In this document: positions 56,335 to 63,335 of the stretch, piece after piece
Layout of the letters: each line of letters begins with the position of its first letter
Numbering within the stretch: the stretch's first letter is position 1
Origin: Alphaproteobacteria bacterium
GTDB lineage: Bacteria; Pseudomonadota; Alphaproteobacteria; RF32; CAG-239
Assembly: GCA_017470165.1 (NCBI GenBank)
Contig: JAFUEX010000024.1
Span: 1-64,000 of the forward strand
DNA: 64,000 nucleotides
Direction of reading: 5' to 3'
Notes under the pieces: model-generated
What the model saw: only the letters and a program-made list of their open reading frames with translations
Databases searched by the model: none
What the model was told of the DNA's origin: nothing
Made by a program: the position numbers and the translations under genes

Positions 56335-56843
56335 TATTTGCACTTATTGGAAATTGCTTTATAGGCTGAAGAAAAACCGTCAAGCGAATAGGTGTCTTTG
56401 GTTTTGGTGCCTTTGGAGGAGGTGCCGTTGACAATCATTCGGCTGCCGCGTTTCATTGCGGCGACGATTTTTTTGTCGGCTGCCGTATTAATGGCCCAAG
56501 CCTTACCGCCGGAGGTAAACAACTCGTTTTCGCCGAAAGTTTGGGTTCCGATTTTGATTTCTACGGCCGAGGCGGGTTTGTAGGTATAGCCGGCATTGAT
56601 GGTGATAACATCGTAGCTTTTTTCGTTGGGGCGGTGGGTGACAACCGTGTAAATGCTGCCGCGCGAGGTGTATTTTCCTTCGTCGCGTTTGGGAGAAGAG
56701 GCCATATAGCACACCGGTCCCGAACTGTCGCGGTCATAATAGGCTGTCCAGTCGCCATACTCGCCCAAAACTTTTGGGGTGCCGGCTTGGGCAAAAGGGG
56801 CAAACAACAGGGAGGAAAGTGTAAAAAATAACATTTTTTTCAT
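56334..56843 (-). CDS. IalB-family exported protein
   Basis: 169 residues with a signal peptide (1-20, ending AQAG). The family pattern is W-A-YYD-CY-S-P (WTAYYDRDSSGPVCYMAS) and later SSKGTKTKDTYSLDGF. IalB (invasion-associated locus B) was found in Bartonella; the family is common in alphaproteobacteria including free-living ones, so a pathogenic role cannot be assumed. Stop overlaps the rlmN start. Confidence 0.85.
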   Translation of the reverse strand: MKKMLFFTLSSLLFAPFAQAGTPKVLGEYGDWTAYYDRDSSGPVCYMASSPKRDEGKYTSRGSIYTVVTHRPNEKSYDVITINAGYTYKPASAVEIKIGTQTFGENELFTSGGKAWAINTAADKKIVAAMKRGSRMIVNGTSSKGTKTKDTYSLDGFSSAYKAISNKCK

Positions 56844-56905
56844 TGTGATGCATCCGTAAAATGAGTTGAATTTGTGAAAGATTATAATTGCAAATTATAT
56901 AAAAA

Positions 56906-58177
56906 ATGTTAACTTCAAAAGAAAATTTTGCAGGGTGGTGTGCATATCTTATGATTCGAAGCGAATATCTTAATATTGCTAAACTGACGGCCGATGAAAG
57001 GGTGCTGAGGTTGTTTGATGTGGTGGCGCAGCATGGAGGGGTGTTGCGTTTTGTCGGCGGTGCGGTGCGTGATGCGCTGCGCGGAATTAAGAGTTATGAT
57101 TTGAATTTGGCTACGGATTTGAGCCCTGAAGAGCTGGTTGAGGCTTGTAATGAAGAGGGGTTTGATACTATGCCGATGGGAATAAAGCAAAATTCCGTCG
57201 GGGTGAGGCTTGACGGCAATGTGGTGGAAATCAGTTCGTTGCACAAGTTTGTGAGCAATCTGGAGGGTGGAATTGATGTTGAGTATACCGATAATTGGGA
57301 AGAGGATGCCTCAAGACGTGATTTGACCATCAATGCGGTGTATGCCGATGAGAAGGGCAATGTTTTTGACTATTATAACGGAATTGATGACTTGGAGCGG
57401 GGGTTTGTGCGGTTTATCGGGTCGGCTGCGCAAAAAATACAAGAAGATCCCGTGCGTATTTTGCGGTATTTTCGTTTTTATGCCATGTACGGACTGGAGG
57501 AGCCTAATCGCAAGGCGGTAGAGGCTTGTCGGGAAAATGCCGAACTATTGAAAAAAGTGCCGATGGAAAAAATCAGCGACGAGTTGTTGAAGATTTTGCA
57601 CACATATCACGCGCCGCGGGCTTTTAGGCTGATGCAGGCTAACGGCGTGTTGGGATATATTATGCCGGATGCCGAATATATTGAAAATTTGGAGTTTTTT
57701 AATCAATTTGCCCAAGGACAACAGTTTGATGATGCGGAAATTTTGCGGCTGTTTGTATTGTATCGGCCGGACGCGGTATGGGCAGAAAATTTGGCAGTGC
57801 GGCTGAAATTTACCAAATCGCAAAAGGCTTTGTTGATGAATTTGGCGAAAATGCAATGCAACAAAGAGGATTTTTTGAGCGCAGTCGGACGGGCCGGTTT
57901 GGTGTATCGTTATGGGAGAGATGTGTGTAAGGCAAAATGGCTTGCTGAGGTGGCTTTTAATAAACGGTGGCCGGATAATGTTTGGGAAGTGTATGCAAGT
58001 ATTGCTGAGACGCCAAAGCCGGAATTTCCGGTGAGCGGTAAAGATATTATGCAATTCGGTATGGCAGAAAGTCGGCAAATCGGCGCAGTGATGAGAGAGC
58101 TGGAAAAACGCTGGGTAGAATCCGGATTTAATATGAGTCGGGATCAACTTTTGGAGCAGTTTAAACAGGTTATTTGA
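56906..58177 (+). CDS. cca: CCA tRNA nucleotidyltransferase / poly(A) polymerase-family
   Basis: 423 residues (408 if ATG 56951 is the start). Nucleotidyltransferase signature RFVGGAVRDALRG, then SRRDLTINAVY and RILRYFRFYAMYG in the neck. One oddity: the metal motif reads YDLNLATD (about residues 72-79), where the second Asp of DxD is Asn. Class II CCA enzymes add CCA to tRNA 3' ends. The three tRNAs in this window encode CCA, so the enzyme may only repair. A poly(A) polymerase-like role is also possible. Confidence 0.88.
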   Translation: MLTSKENFAGWCAYLMIRSEYLNIAKLTADERVLRLFDVVAQHGGVLRFVGGAVRDALRGIKSYDLNLATDLSPEELVEACNEEGFDTMPMGIKQNSVGVRLDGNVVEISSLHKFVSNLEGGIDVEYTDNWEEDASRRDLTINAVYADEKGNVFDYYNGIDDLERGFVRFIGSAAQKIQEDPVRILRYFRFYAMYGLEEPNRKAVEACRENAELLKKVPMEKISDELLKILHTYHAPRAFRLMQANGVLGYIMPDAEYIENLEFFNQFAQGQQFDDAEILRLFVLYRPDAVWAENLAVRLKFTKSQKALLMNLAKMQCNKEDFLSAVGRAGLVYRYGRDVCKAKWLAEVAFNKRWPDNVWEVYASIAETPKPEFPVSGKDIMQFGMAESRQIGAVMRELEKRWVESGFNMSRDQLLEQFKQVI

Positions 58178-58245
58178 CAGGGTTGAATTTTGGTGGCCGC
58201 GGCTTATATCAGAAGCAAGAATAATTTTGATAGAGGAGCGTAATT

Positions 58246-58314
58246 ATGCGAGGTTGGCATTGGCTGGTGGTGGCAGTGTTGTTTTTGGCGGTGGTTATCA
58301 GTTTGATTTTGTGA
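58246..58314 (+). CDS. 22-aa hydrophobic membrane peptide
   Basis: AGAGGAG lies 7 bases before the ATG. The peptide starts MRGWHW and continues with 16 hydrophobic residues ending SLIL. It could span the membrane once. Position between cca and tRNA-fMet, with no promoter recognised upstream. Too short to assign a family; the strong ribosome site is the main support. Confidence 0.5.
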   Translation: MRGWHWLVVAVLFLAVVISLIL

Positions 58315-58373
58315 TGGGAGGGGTGAGAAAAAACACTCAAAACGCTAAAATAACATAAGTTTATAAATAATAC

Positions 58374-58402
58374 TTGACAAGCGGTACAGAAAAGCGTAAA
58401 AG
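58374..58402 (+). promoter_or_regulatory. putative promoter of tRNA-fMet
   Basis: TTGACA (58374-58379), 17-base spacer, TAAAAG (58397-58402). The -35 is perfect; the -10 is weak. The tRNA starts 26 bases after. Confidence 0.55.
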
Positions 58403-58428
58403 AGGCGTGTAATCAGCGATGTTCTTAT

Positions 58429-58505
<77 letters not shown>

Positions 58506-58516
58506 ATCGCAAACAG

Positions 58517-58553
58517 ACCGCAAGTCTTTTATTTTCTAGGGCTTGCGGTTTTT
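58517..58553 (+). terminator. intrinsic terminator of tRNA-fMet
   Basis: Stem ACCGCAAGTC (58517-58526) and GGCTTGCGGT (58540-58549) with one G-T pair, 13-base loop, then T49-T53. Confidence 0.8.
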
Positions 58554-58624
58554 GTTTACTGATTCGTTTTGTTTTTCCTTTTGGTGCTAAAAAGTCCATT
58601 TTTTCCGCTTTCGGCTGGTTGTTC

Positions 58625-58797
58625 TGCTACCTATTTGCTACCTGCGATAAAAAATCAGTTATGATTTTATATCTGCTTTTATAATACTTTTTATTACTTT
58701 TATGCTCTGTTAAAGTTCTGTATTTTTATATAAAGTTTTATCTAAAGTATAAAATAATGTTTGACTTTCGATTCTTTTTTTGCTTAAATGCTACCTG
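58625..58797 (+). repeat. three direct repeats TGCTACCT, putative integrase arm sites
   Basis: Copies at 58625-58632, 58636-58643 and 58789-58797 (the last two read TGCTACCTG). The first two are 11 bases apart, about one helical turn. They lie between tRNA-fMet and the integrase gene; they are otherwise within a gene-free 260-base stretch that contains no other feature I recognise. Confidence 0.6.
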
Positions 58798-58813
58798 AAA
58801 CAGGGTTATTGTC

Positions 58814-60091
58814 ATGAAAATAAAATTTAATAAAAGCGCATTAGAGGAGCTTAAACCTCTTGAAAATAAAGACTTGCTCGTCTGGGATACGATTCTTCCG
58901 GGGCTCTTTGTTTGCGTTAGACCGTCAGGTCGAAAAAGTTTTTATGCATTTTACAGGCTAAGAAACCACAAACAGCAAAAAATAAAATTAGGAGACTTTC
59001 CGGTTATCACGGTTGAGGATGCCCGCGAAAAGTTTCGCGAGCTTACCAATTCTGCCTTTGATGGTTTCGATCCGGTTAAGCAGATAAAAGACAGAGCTGC
59101 TGCTGAATTGGATCCTGCTATTTCCGGGACCGTTGAGGATCTGTATAAAAAATATATGGCTGAACACGCGATTCATAAAAAAGCGTCTTCAGCGGCGAAC
59201 GATGTGATTTATTGGGAACGTCATATTTTGCCCCGGCTAGGTCAAAAGGCTGTCCGTTCAGTTACGCGTGGAGACATTTCCGCGGTACACAATTCTATTG
59301 CACAAGAGGTAAATTCCAAAGGTCAATTAAAAACGACGACTGCAAATCGCGTTTTAGAGGTGCTTAAAAAAGCGTTTAATTTGGCCGAGGATTGGGAATG
59401 GCGACCAGAAGGCAGTAATCCTTGCCGAAAGGTCAAAAAGTTCGCTGAGCGGCCTCGCAGGCGTTATTTATCCATGCAAGAATGTATAAATCTTTATCAG
59501 GTGCTCTCGGACTATCTCACAGACGAGCGATACAGGGCTCGCCAGATTGCACATTTAATTCTTCTTTTGCTTTATACCGGTGGTCGCCGAGGTGAGATTA
59601 TAACAGCCAAGTGGTCATATGTTATTCCGGAACGTTGTGTTTTGGATCTCCCGGACACAAAAGCCAACCGGCCGCAAGATATCCAGCTCAGCAATGAGGC
59701 TTTAGAGGTTTTGGAGTGGATCCGCGCGGATCAACAAAAAAATGGATTTTCCGGTGATTATATTTTTGATGGCCATGTTAAAGGGCAACCTCTGAAGGAT
59801 GAAGGCGACCATTGGGACAATATCCGGGCGCGTGCCGGTCTTTCAGATTTCCGGATGCATGATCTCCGCCACAGCTTTGCTTCATTTATGGCCATGACGA
59901 CCGGCTCACAGGTCATGATTAAGGAAGCCTTGCGTCATGCTGATGCGAAAACGTCAGAGCGATATACTCATATGTTTAATGATCCGCTTCGTTTGGCTGT
60001 AAATCAAACGACGGCAAAACTACGCGAAATTATGAGCGAGGGCAAGGTTGTGAGTATCGAGGACGCGAGACGCAAACGTATGGCTGTATAA
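58814..60091 (+). CDS. int: tyrosine site-specific recombinase (phage integrase)
   Basis: 425 residues. N-terminal DUF4102-type arm-binding domain (~1-90), core-binding domain (~105-200) and catalytic domain with Arg in GGRRGE (~258), HDLRHSFAS (~349-357), LRHADA (~374) and nucleophile Tyr in SERYTHM (~383). All catalytic residues are intact, so the enzyme looks functional. It integrates the element at the flanking tRNA. AAACAGGGTT precedes its ATG. Confidence 0.95.
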   Translation: MKIKFNKSALEELKPLENKDLLVWDTILPGLFVCVRPSGRKSFYAFYRLRNHKQQKIKLGDFPVITVEDAREKFRELTNSAFDGFDPVKQIKDRAAAELDPAISGTVEDLYKKYMAEHAIHKKASSAANDVIYWERHILPRLGQKAVRSVTRGDISAVHNSIAQEVNSKGQLKTTTANRVLEVLKKAFNLAEDWEWRPEGSNPCRKVKKFAERPRRRYLSMQECINLYQVLSDYLTDERYRARQIAHLILLLLYTGGRRGEIITAKWSYVIPERCVLDLPDTKANRPQDIQLSNEALEVLEWIRADQQKNGFSGDYIFDGHVKGQPLKDEGDHWDNIRARAGLSDFRMHDLRHSFASFMAMTTGSQVMIKEALRHADAKTSERYTHMFNDPLRLAVNQTTAKLREIMSEGKVVSIEDARRKRMAV

Positions 60092-60116
60092 AATTTTATT
60101 TTTTTATAAAAAGTTC

Positions 60117-60145
60117 TTGACATTAGTAAAATAAAAGTTTATTAT
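60117..60145 (+). promoter_or_regulatory. strong sigma-70-type promoter of the DUF4160 gene
   Basis: TTGACA (60117-60122), 17 bases, TATTAT (60140-60145). The downstream leader contains GAAAGGA before the ATG at 60182. Confidence 0.8.
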
Positions 60146-60181
60146 TAAACAATAAAGAAACAAAAACGAAAGGAATATAAA

Positions 60182-60436
60182 ATGCCGGTTATCGCAAGAT
60201 TTTTTGGAATTATTATCAAAATGTTCTTTATCAAGAGAGAACATCAACCGCCTCACATTCACGTTGTTTATGGCGAATATAATGCCACTTTTGACATTCA
60301 GACGGGTGAAATGCTAGAAGGCGATTTAAGCCCTCGCGCCAAGGCTATGGTGCAGGAGTGGATCGGTCAGCACAGCGATGAGTTGCTTGAAATGTGGAAC
60401 AGCCAAAAATTTAAAACGTTGCCGCCATTAAAATAA
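60182..60436 (+). CDS. DUF4160 protein, putative toxin-antitoxin component
   Basis: 84 residues matching DUF4160: MPVIARFFGIIIKMFF, then EHQPPHIHVVYGEYNATFDI, where HIH is conserved. The family is often found beside DUF2442 proteins in putative toxin-antitoxin pairs; which partner is the toxin is not settled. AAAGGA precedes the ATG. The next gene starts 11 bases after the stop. Confidence 0.85.
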   Translation: MPVIARFFGIIIKMFFIKREHQPPHIHVVYGEYNATFDIQTGEMLEGDLSPRAKAMVQEWIGQHSDELLEMWNSQKFKTLPPLK

Positions 60437-60447
60437 GGAGGTGTCTG

Positions 60448-60996
60448 ATGTTTATTCATGCACGAGTTGAAAAAATTAAAGCCTTGCCGGATTTTATTCT
60501 GCTGGCGACTTTTGTCGGAGGTATTGAAAAAACCTACGATATGAAGCCGTGGATTGAAGATAATGAGGCTTTTAAGCCGTTGGCTGAGATTAAAGGACTT
60601 TTTGAGAGTGTTCGCGTGGATTGCGGCGGTTGCGGTATCGTATGGAATGATGATATTGATCTTGATTCTCATGAGATATGGGTTGACGGCAAAGAGGTCA
60701 TAAAACCTAAAAAGGAAAACCTAACCGCCGGAGATGTCCTAAAAGAGGAGTTTTTGAAGCCGTTCGGCGTTTCTCAGTATAAACTTGCCAATGATATTGG
60801 TGTTTCAAAAATGCTGATTAGCAAGATTATTAACGGGCAGTGTGCAATATCTGCCGATGTTGCTGTTCGGCTTGCCAAATATTTCGGCACAACGCCGGAG
60901 TTTTGGCTGAATATGCAAAACGCCTGTGATGTCCGCATTGCTGAAGATAAGTTAAAAGAGAAAAAAATAACCATACCGGCTTTTTGTCCGGCATAA
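60448..60996 (+). CDS. DUF2442 domain fused to HigA/VapI-type HTH regulator
   Basis: 182 residues. Residues ~1-78 match DUF2442 (ALPDFILLATFVGG; DLDSHEIWVDGKE). Residues ~88-180 form a HigA-type XRE domain, with LKEEFLKPFGVSQYKLAND, ISKIINGQCAISADVAVRLA and FGTTPEFWLNMQNACDV. The HTH half resembles HigA antitoxins, so this is probably the antitoxin/autoregulator and the DUF4160 protein its partner. AAGGAGG precedes the ATG. A terminator follows. Confidence 0.85.
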   Translation: MFIHARVEKIKALPDFILLATFVGGIEKTYDMKPWIEDNEAFKPLAEIKGLFESVRVDCGGCGIVWNDDIDLDSHEIWVDGKEVIKPKKENLTAGDVLKEEFLKPFGVSQYKLANDIGVSKMLISKIINGQCAISADVAVRLAKYFGTTPEFWLNMQNACDVRIAEDKLKEKKITIPAFCPA

Positions 60997-60999
60997 ATG

Positions 61000-61028
61000 A
61001 AGCGGGGAATTAACCCCGCTTTATTTTT
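61000..61028. terminator. bidirectional intrinsic terminator
   Basis: Stem AAGCGGGG (61000-61007) and CCCCGCTT (61014-61021), 6-base loop, then T-run. It ends the toxin-antitoxin pair and the convergent spanin genes. Confidence 0.85.
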
Positions 61029-61212
61029 CGCACCTGCAGGCTTTTATCACGATTTCTTGGCAATCGAAGCCGTTTTCTAGATCGAGTATCGTTTTTCCTT
61101 TGGTGCAGGTGTTGACCGGGCAGCAGTTTACCGAAACATATTTAATGTTGGCCGCGCAACTGCCGACGGCAAGCGCTGAGGTCAGTATTATAAAGAGCTT
61201 TACAATTCGCAT
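61021..61212 (-). CDS. outer-membrane spanin subunit (Rz1-like lipoprotein)
   Basis: 63 residues. Signal peptide with lipobox VGSC, acyl-Cys at about residue 19 of the precursor, then a Cys-rich mature part (seven Cys including the acylated one) rather than the Pro-rich tail of lambda Rz1. The start lies inside the i-spanin gene in another frame and overlaps it by 71 bases, the arrangement typical for Rz/Rz1. AGGGAG precedes the ATG. Confidence 0.75.
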   Translation of the reverse strand: MRIVKLFIILTSALAVGSCAANIKYVSVNCCPVNTCTKGKTILDLENGFDCQEIVIKACRCEK

Positions 61213-61423
61213 CGAGATTTTTCTCCCTTTCCTTTAGTTTTTCCTTTTCCGCTTCTAGCTTTTCGGTGTTATCTACTTTGGCCAGAACGGCTTCATTTGC
61301 TTGTCTTTGATAGACAGTCTCGGCGGCGGAATAGCCTTTGTTGTAAATTGCCACACCGCCGAATATCAACATAAGAGCAATTATCGCTATCAAAGCCAAA
61401 ATTCCGCCGAGCTTCGTCATCAT
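61142..61423 (-). CDS. inner-membrane spanin subunit (Rz-like)
   Basis: 93 residues. N-terminal transmembrane segment (~6-27, GGILALIAIIALMLIFGG) and a charged coiled-coil stretch (EKLEAEKEKLKEREK). Spans the periplasm with Rz1 to disrupt the outer membrane at lysis. ATG 61423 has CAAGGAG 7 bases upstream; its ATGA overlaps the endolysin stop. The in-frame start at 61465 is not needed. Confidence 0.8.
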   Translation of the reverse strand: MMTKLGGILALIAIIALMLIFGGVAIYNKGYSAAETVYQRQANEAVLAKVDNTEKLEAEKEKLKEREKNLDANCKALYNTDLSACRRQLRGQH

Positions 61424-61893
61424 ACGTTTAGCTCCTTGCATATCGCCAGCAGGCGGTTTCTCCATCCTTTACCGTGCGTTGTGTATGTTTTGGCTTGGCT
61501 GTACGCATACATTCTGTGGATAAAATAAAGCGTACAAACGTTATCCGGGGCTTTTCTGGCTGCCTCGATTGTTTTCGGTCCGATGATGCCGTCGTCAATA
61601 ATGCCGAGTGCCCTCTGCAGGATCTGCACGGCCGGTTTTGGTCCGTGATTAACAGATGCGTCAAAGGTCAAAACATCCAGCGGATATGGGAGCTGTTCGC
61701 ACTTGGTTTTATCCCAATAGTCGCGTTTATAGATGGCTATTGCGTCGTCCTGCGTCAGCGAGCAAATATCCAAGTTCGGATATGCTGTTTGTGATATGCC
61801 GTATTTCGTCAGACCGCCCGTGTCTTTCGGATCATCACAGAGGATGCCTTCGCGGCGTAGTGTCATGCTTACTGCTAAATTAAAGTTATTCAT
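61420..61893 (-). CDS. phage endolysin, GH108-like muramidase
   Basis: 157 residues. N-terminal GH108-type domain (1-90): the catalytic Glu is in LRREGILCDDPKDTGG, followed by LTKYGIS and YWDKTKCEQL. The C-terminal PG_binding_3-like part has LGIIDDGIIGPKT. It should cleave peptidoglycan glycan strands. No signal peptide is visible, so a holin or membrane route is needed. ATG overlaps the upstream gene by 8 bases; Rz overlaps its stop. Confidence 0.88.
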   Translation of the reverse strand: MNNFNLAVSMTLRREGILCDDPKDTGGLTKYGISQTAYPNLDICSLTQDDAIAIYKRDYWDKTKCEQLPYPLDVLTFDASVNHGPKPAVQILQRALGIIDDGIIGPKTIEAARKAPDNVCTLYFIHRMYAYSQAKTYTTHGKGWRNRLLAICKELNV

Positions 61894-62632
61894 GGTGTGG
61901 TCCTTGTAGTCTGAGGTTGCCGAAACTTTGACCGGTTATCCGGCCGTTAATCATGAGCCCGAATTTTTCCACGTCCGTGAACATTTCGTAAAAGAACACG
62001 AGCCAGCTTTTAACGACTTCAAGCGACATTTCATCGGTTGCGAGGAGTTCCCGCAACAATCCGATATGTGCTGATATCCAAGCCTTATAAATTTCGTTGA
62101 CATAGCCTATTTTTTCATCTGGCCAGCCCTCGGACGATAAACGTTCCGAAATTGTGGCCAAAATGTCTTTTAAGGCCGTATCTGTTATTGTATGGTGCGT
62201 TTTGCGGTAGCTTATGAAGTCCTTTTCCGGTATTTTGCCTTGGCAATAATCCGTGAAAAGCGTTACAAATCCTTTATAGAATGCCTCAAATGTTTGTTTT
62301 ACGAGGTATTGATAGAATTTGTTTCGGCCGGTGTCCGGATCTATCCTTAAATCAGAAATCCGGCACGTTAAGCCGTAGATTTTTTCTGCGACTTTTTCGT
62401 AGCGTTGTTTGCACAACTCTAGTCTTTCAGCTTGGACGTCTAACTGGGCGCGGAAGCGCCGAGAGCAATGTTTCAAAATGAAAGATGCCAGACTTTTGAT
62501 TTGTTCCGGATATTTGATATAAGCAAAAACACCTAAACAGAAGAGGTTTATTGCGAGCAACGCCCAAATGAAGGGGTTTCCGTTCGCCAGTAGCTGAACG
62601 ATTGCATCCCAATTGACTTCAATTCCTGACAT
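61886..62632 (-). CDS. phage late protein with one membrane segment, unknown function
   Basis: 248 residues. Membrane segment at ~19-38 (NPFIWALLAINLFCLGVFAY), then a long soluble part rich in helices with several Cys and aromatic residues. No family recognised. It lies directly upstream of endolysin, so a holin or signal-anchor accessory role is possible, but the soluble domain is too large for a typical holin. Strong GAGGAG ribosome sites precede the ATG. Confidence 0.6.
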   Translation of the reverse strand: MSGIEVNWDAIVQLLANGNPFIWALLAINLFCLGVFAYIKYPEQIKSLASFILKHCSRRFRAQLDVQAERLELCKQRYEKVAEKIYGLTCRISDLRIDPDTGRNKFYQYLVKQTFEAFYKGFVTLFTDYCQGKIPEKDFISYRKTHHTITDTALKDILATISERLSSEGWPDEKIGYVNEIYKAWISAHIGLLRELLATDEMSLEVVKSWLVFFYEMFTDVEKFGLMINGRITGQSFGNLRLQGPHHE

Positions 62633-62649
62633 CTCTCCTCGCTCCTCTG

Positions 62650-62988
62650 TTATGCGGTTAATTCGTCGACTTCTTCCATCGTAAAGCCTAGACGGAAGAT
62701 TTCAGCGTTTGGATCTTCTTGCTTTTTGAAAACGGTCCACAGTTTGTCTTCTTTTGCTGTATTAACCAAACGGCTGTCTACACCGTTGTTTAACTCCTCG
62801 CGCATTTCGTCGGTCAACTCATCGTCGGTGTAGGTTTCGTCTGTCGGTGCCCATATAAAACGGTCGTCGGCCAGCCTACGCAATGCCGCTTTGCCTTGCT
62901 CGGCAAATTCCGGATCATTGATGACGTTTAAGTAATCTTGTTTTGTGCAAAAGTTTTTTGGAAATCCTCTCATTTTTTTACCTTTCAT
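62650..62988 (-). CDS. phage protein, unknown function (112 aa)
   Basis: Soluble, acidic protein with MRGFPKNFCTKQDYLNVIN at residues 6-24, an aspartate-rich middle and a C-terminal segment ending EIFRLGFTMEEVDELTA. The start is either ATG 62988 (ATGA overlap with the upstream gene) or ATG 62973 with AAAGG upstream. No family is recognised. Confidence 0.6.
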   Translation of the reverse strand: MKGKKMRGFPKNFCTKQDYLNVINDPEFAEQGKAALRRLADDRFIWAPTDETYTDDELTDEMREELNNGVDSRLVNTAKEDKLWTVFKKQEDPNAEIFRLGFTMEEVDELTA

Positions 62989-63335
62989 TTGATTTTGAGG
63001 GCTCGGTCATCTTTGATAAGCGTTCCGACGCGCGGTAGCTTGTCCTTGAAGACTTGGAGCGTTTTGGTTATGTTTTTAGACTGCGTGAAGAATATATGCT
63101 TCTCGCCGTCCACGATAATTTGCACCTTCGTAACAGAATCGCCGAAGCGTCTGTATTGCGATGGTGTAACGACAAAATCCACAAAGACGATTTGCTTTCC
63201 TATCAGCTTATCGACTGGGATTTTTGAGCCGACAAAACCGGAATGCTCGTTGGCTGCTGCCAACATTTCTGGATCATCGGTAAACGCCGGATAGTCGTTA
63301 TAATCTGGCGAGTATTTCGTCTGCGTTTCTTGCAT
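62985..63335 (-). CDS. phage protein, unknown function (116 aa), coupled to the RT
   Basis: Soluble protein. The central part contains GKQIVFVDFVVTPSQYRRFG, strand-rich and ending RALKIK. The first 38 bases overlap the reverse transcriptase gene, and its end overlaps the next gene (ATGA). No family recognised. Tight coupling with RT suggests a partner in the same process, but this is only inference. Confidence 0.6.
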   Translation of the reverse strand: MQETQTKYSPDYNDYPAFTDDPEMLAAANEHSGFVGSKIPVDKLIGKQIVFVDFVVTPSQYRRFGDSVTKVQIIVDGEKHIFFTQSKNITKTLQVFKDKLPRVGTLIKDDRALKIK

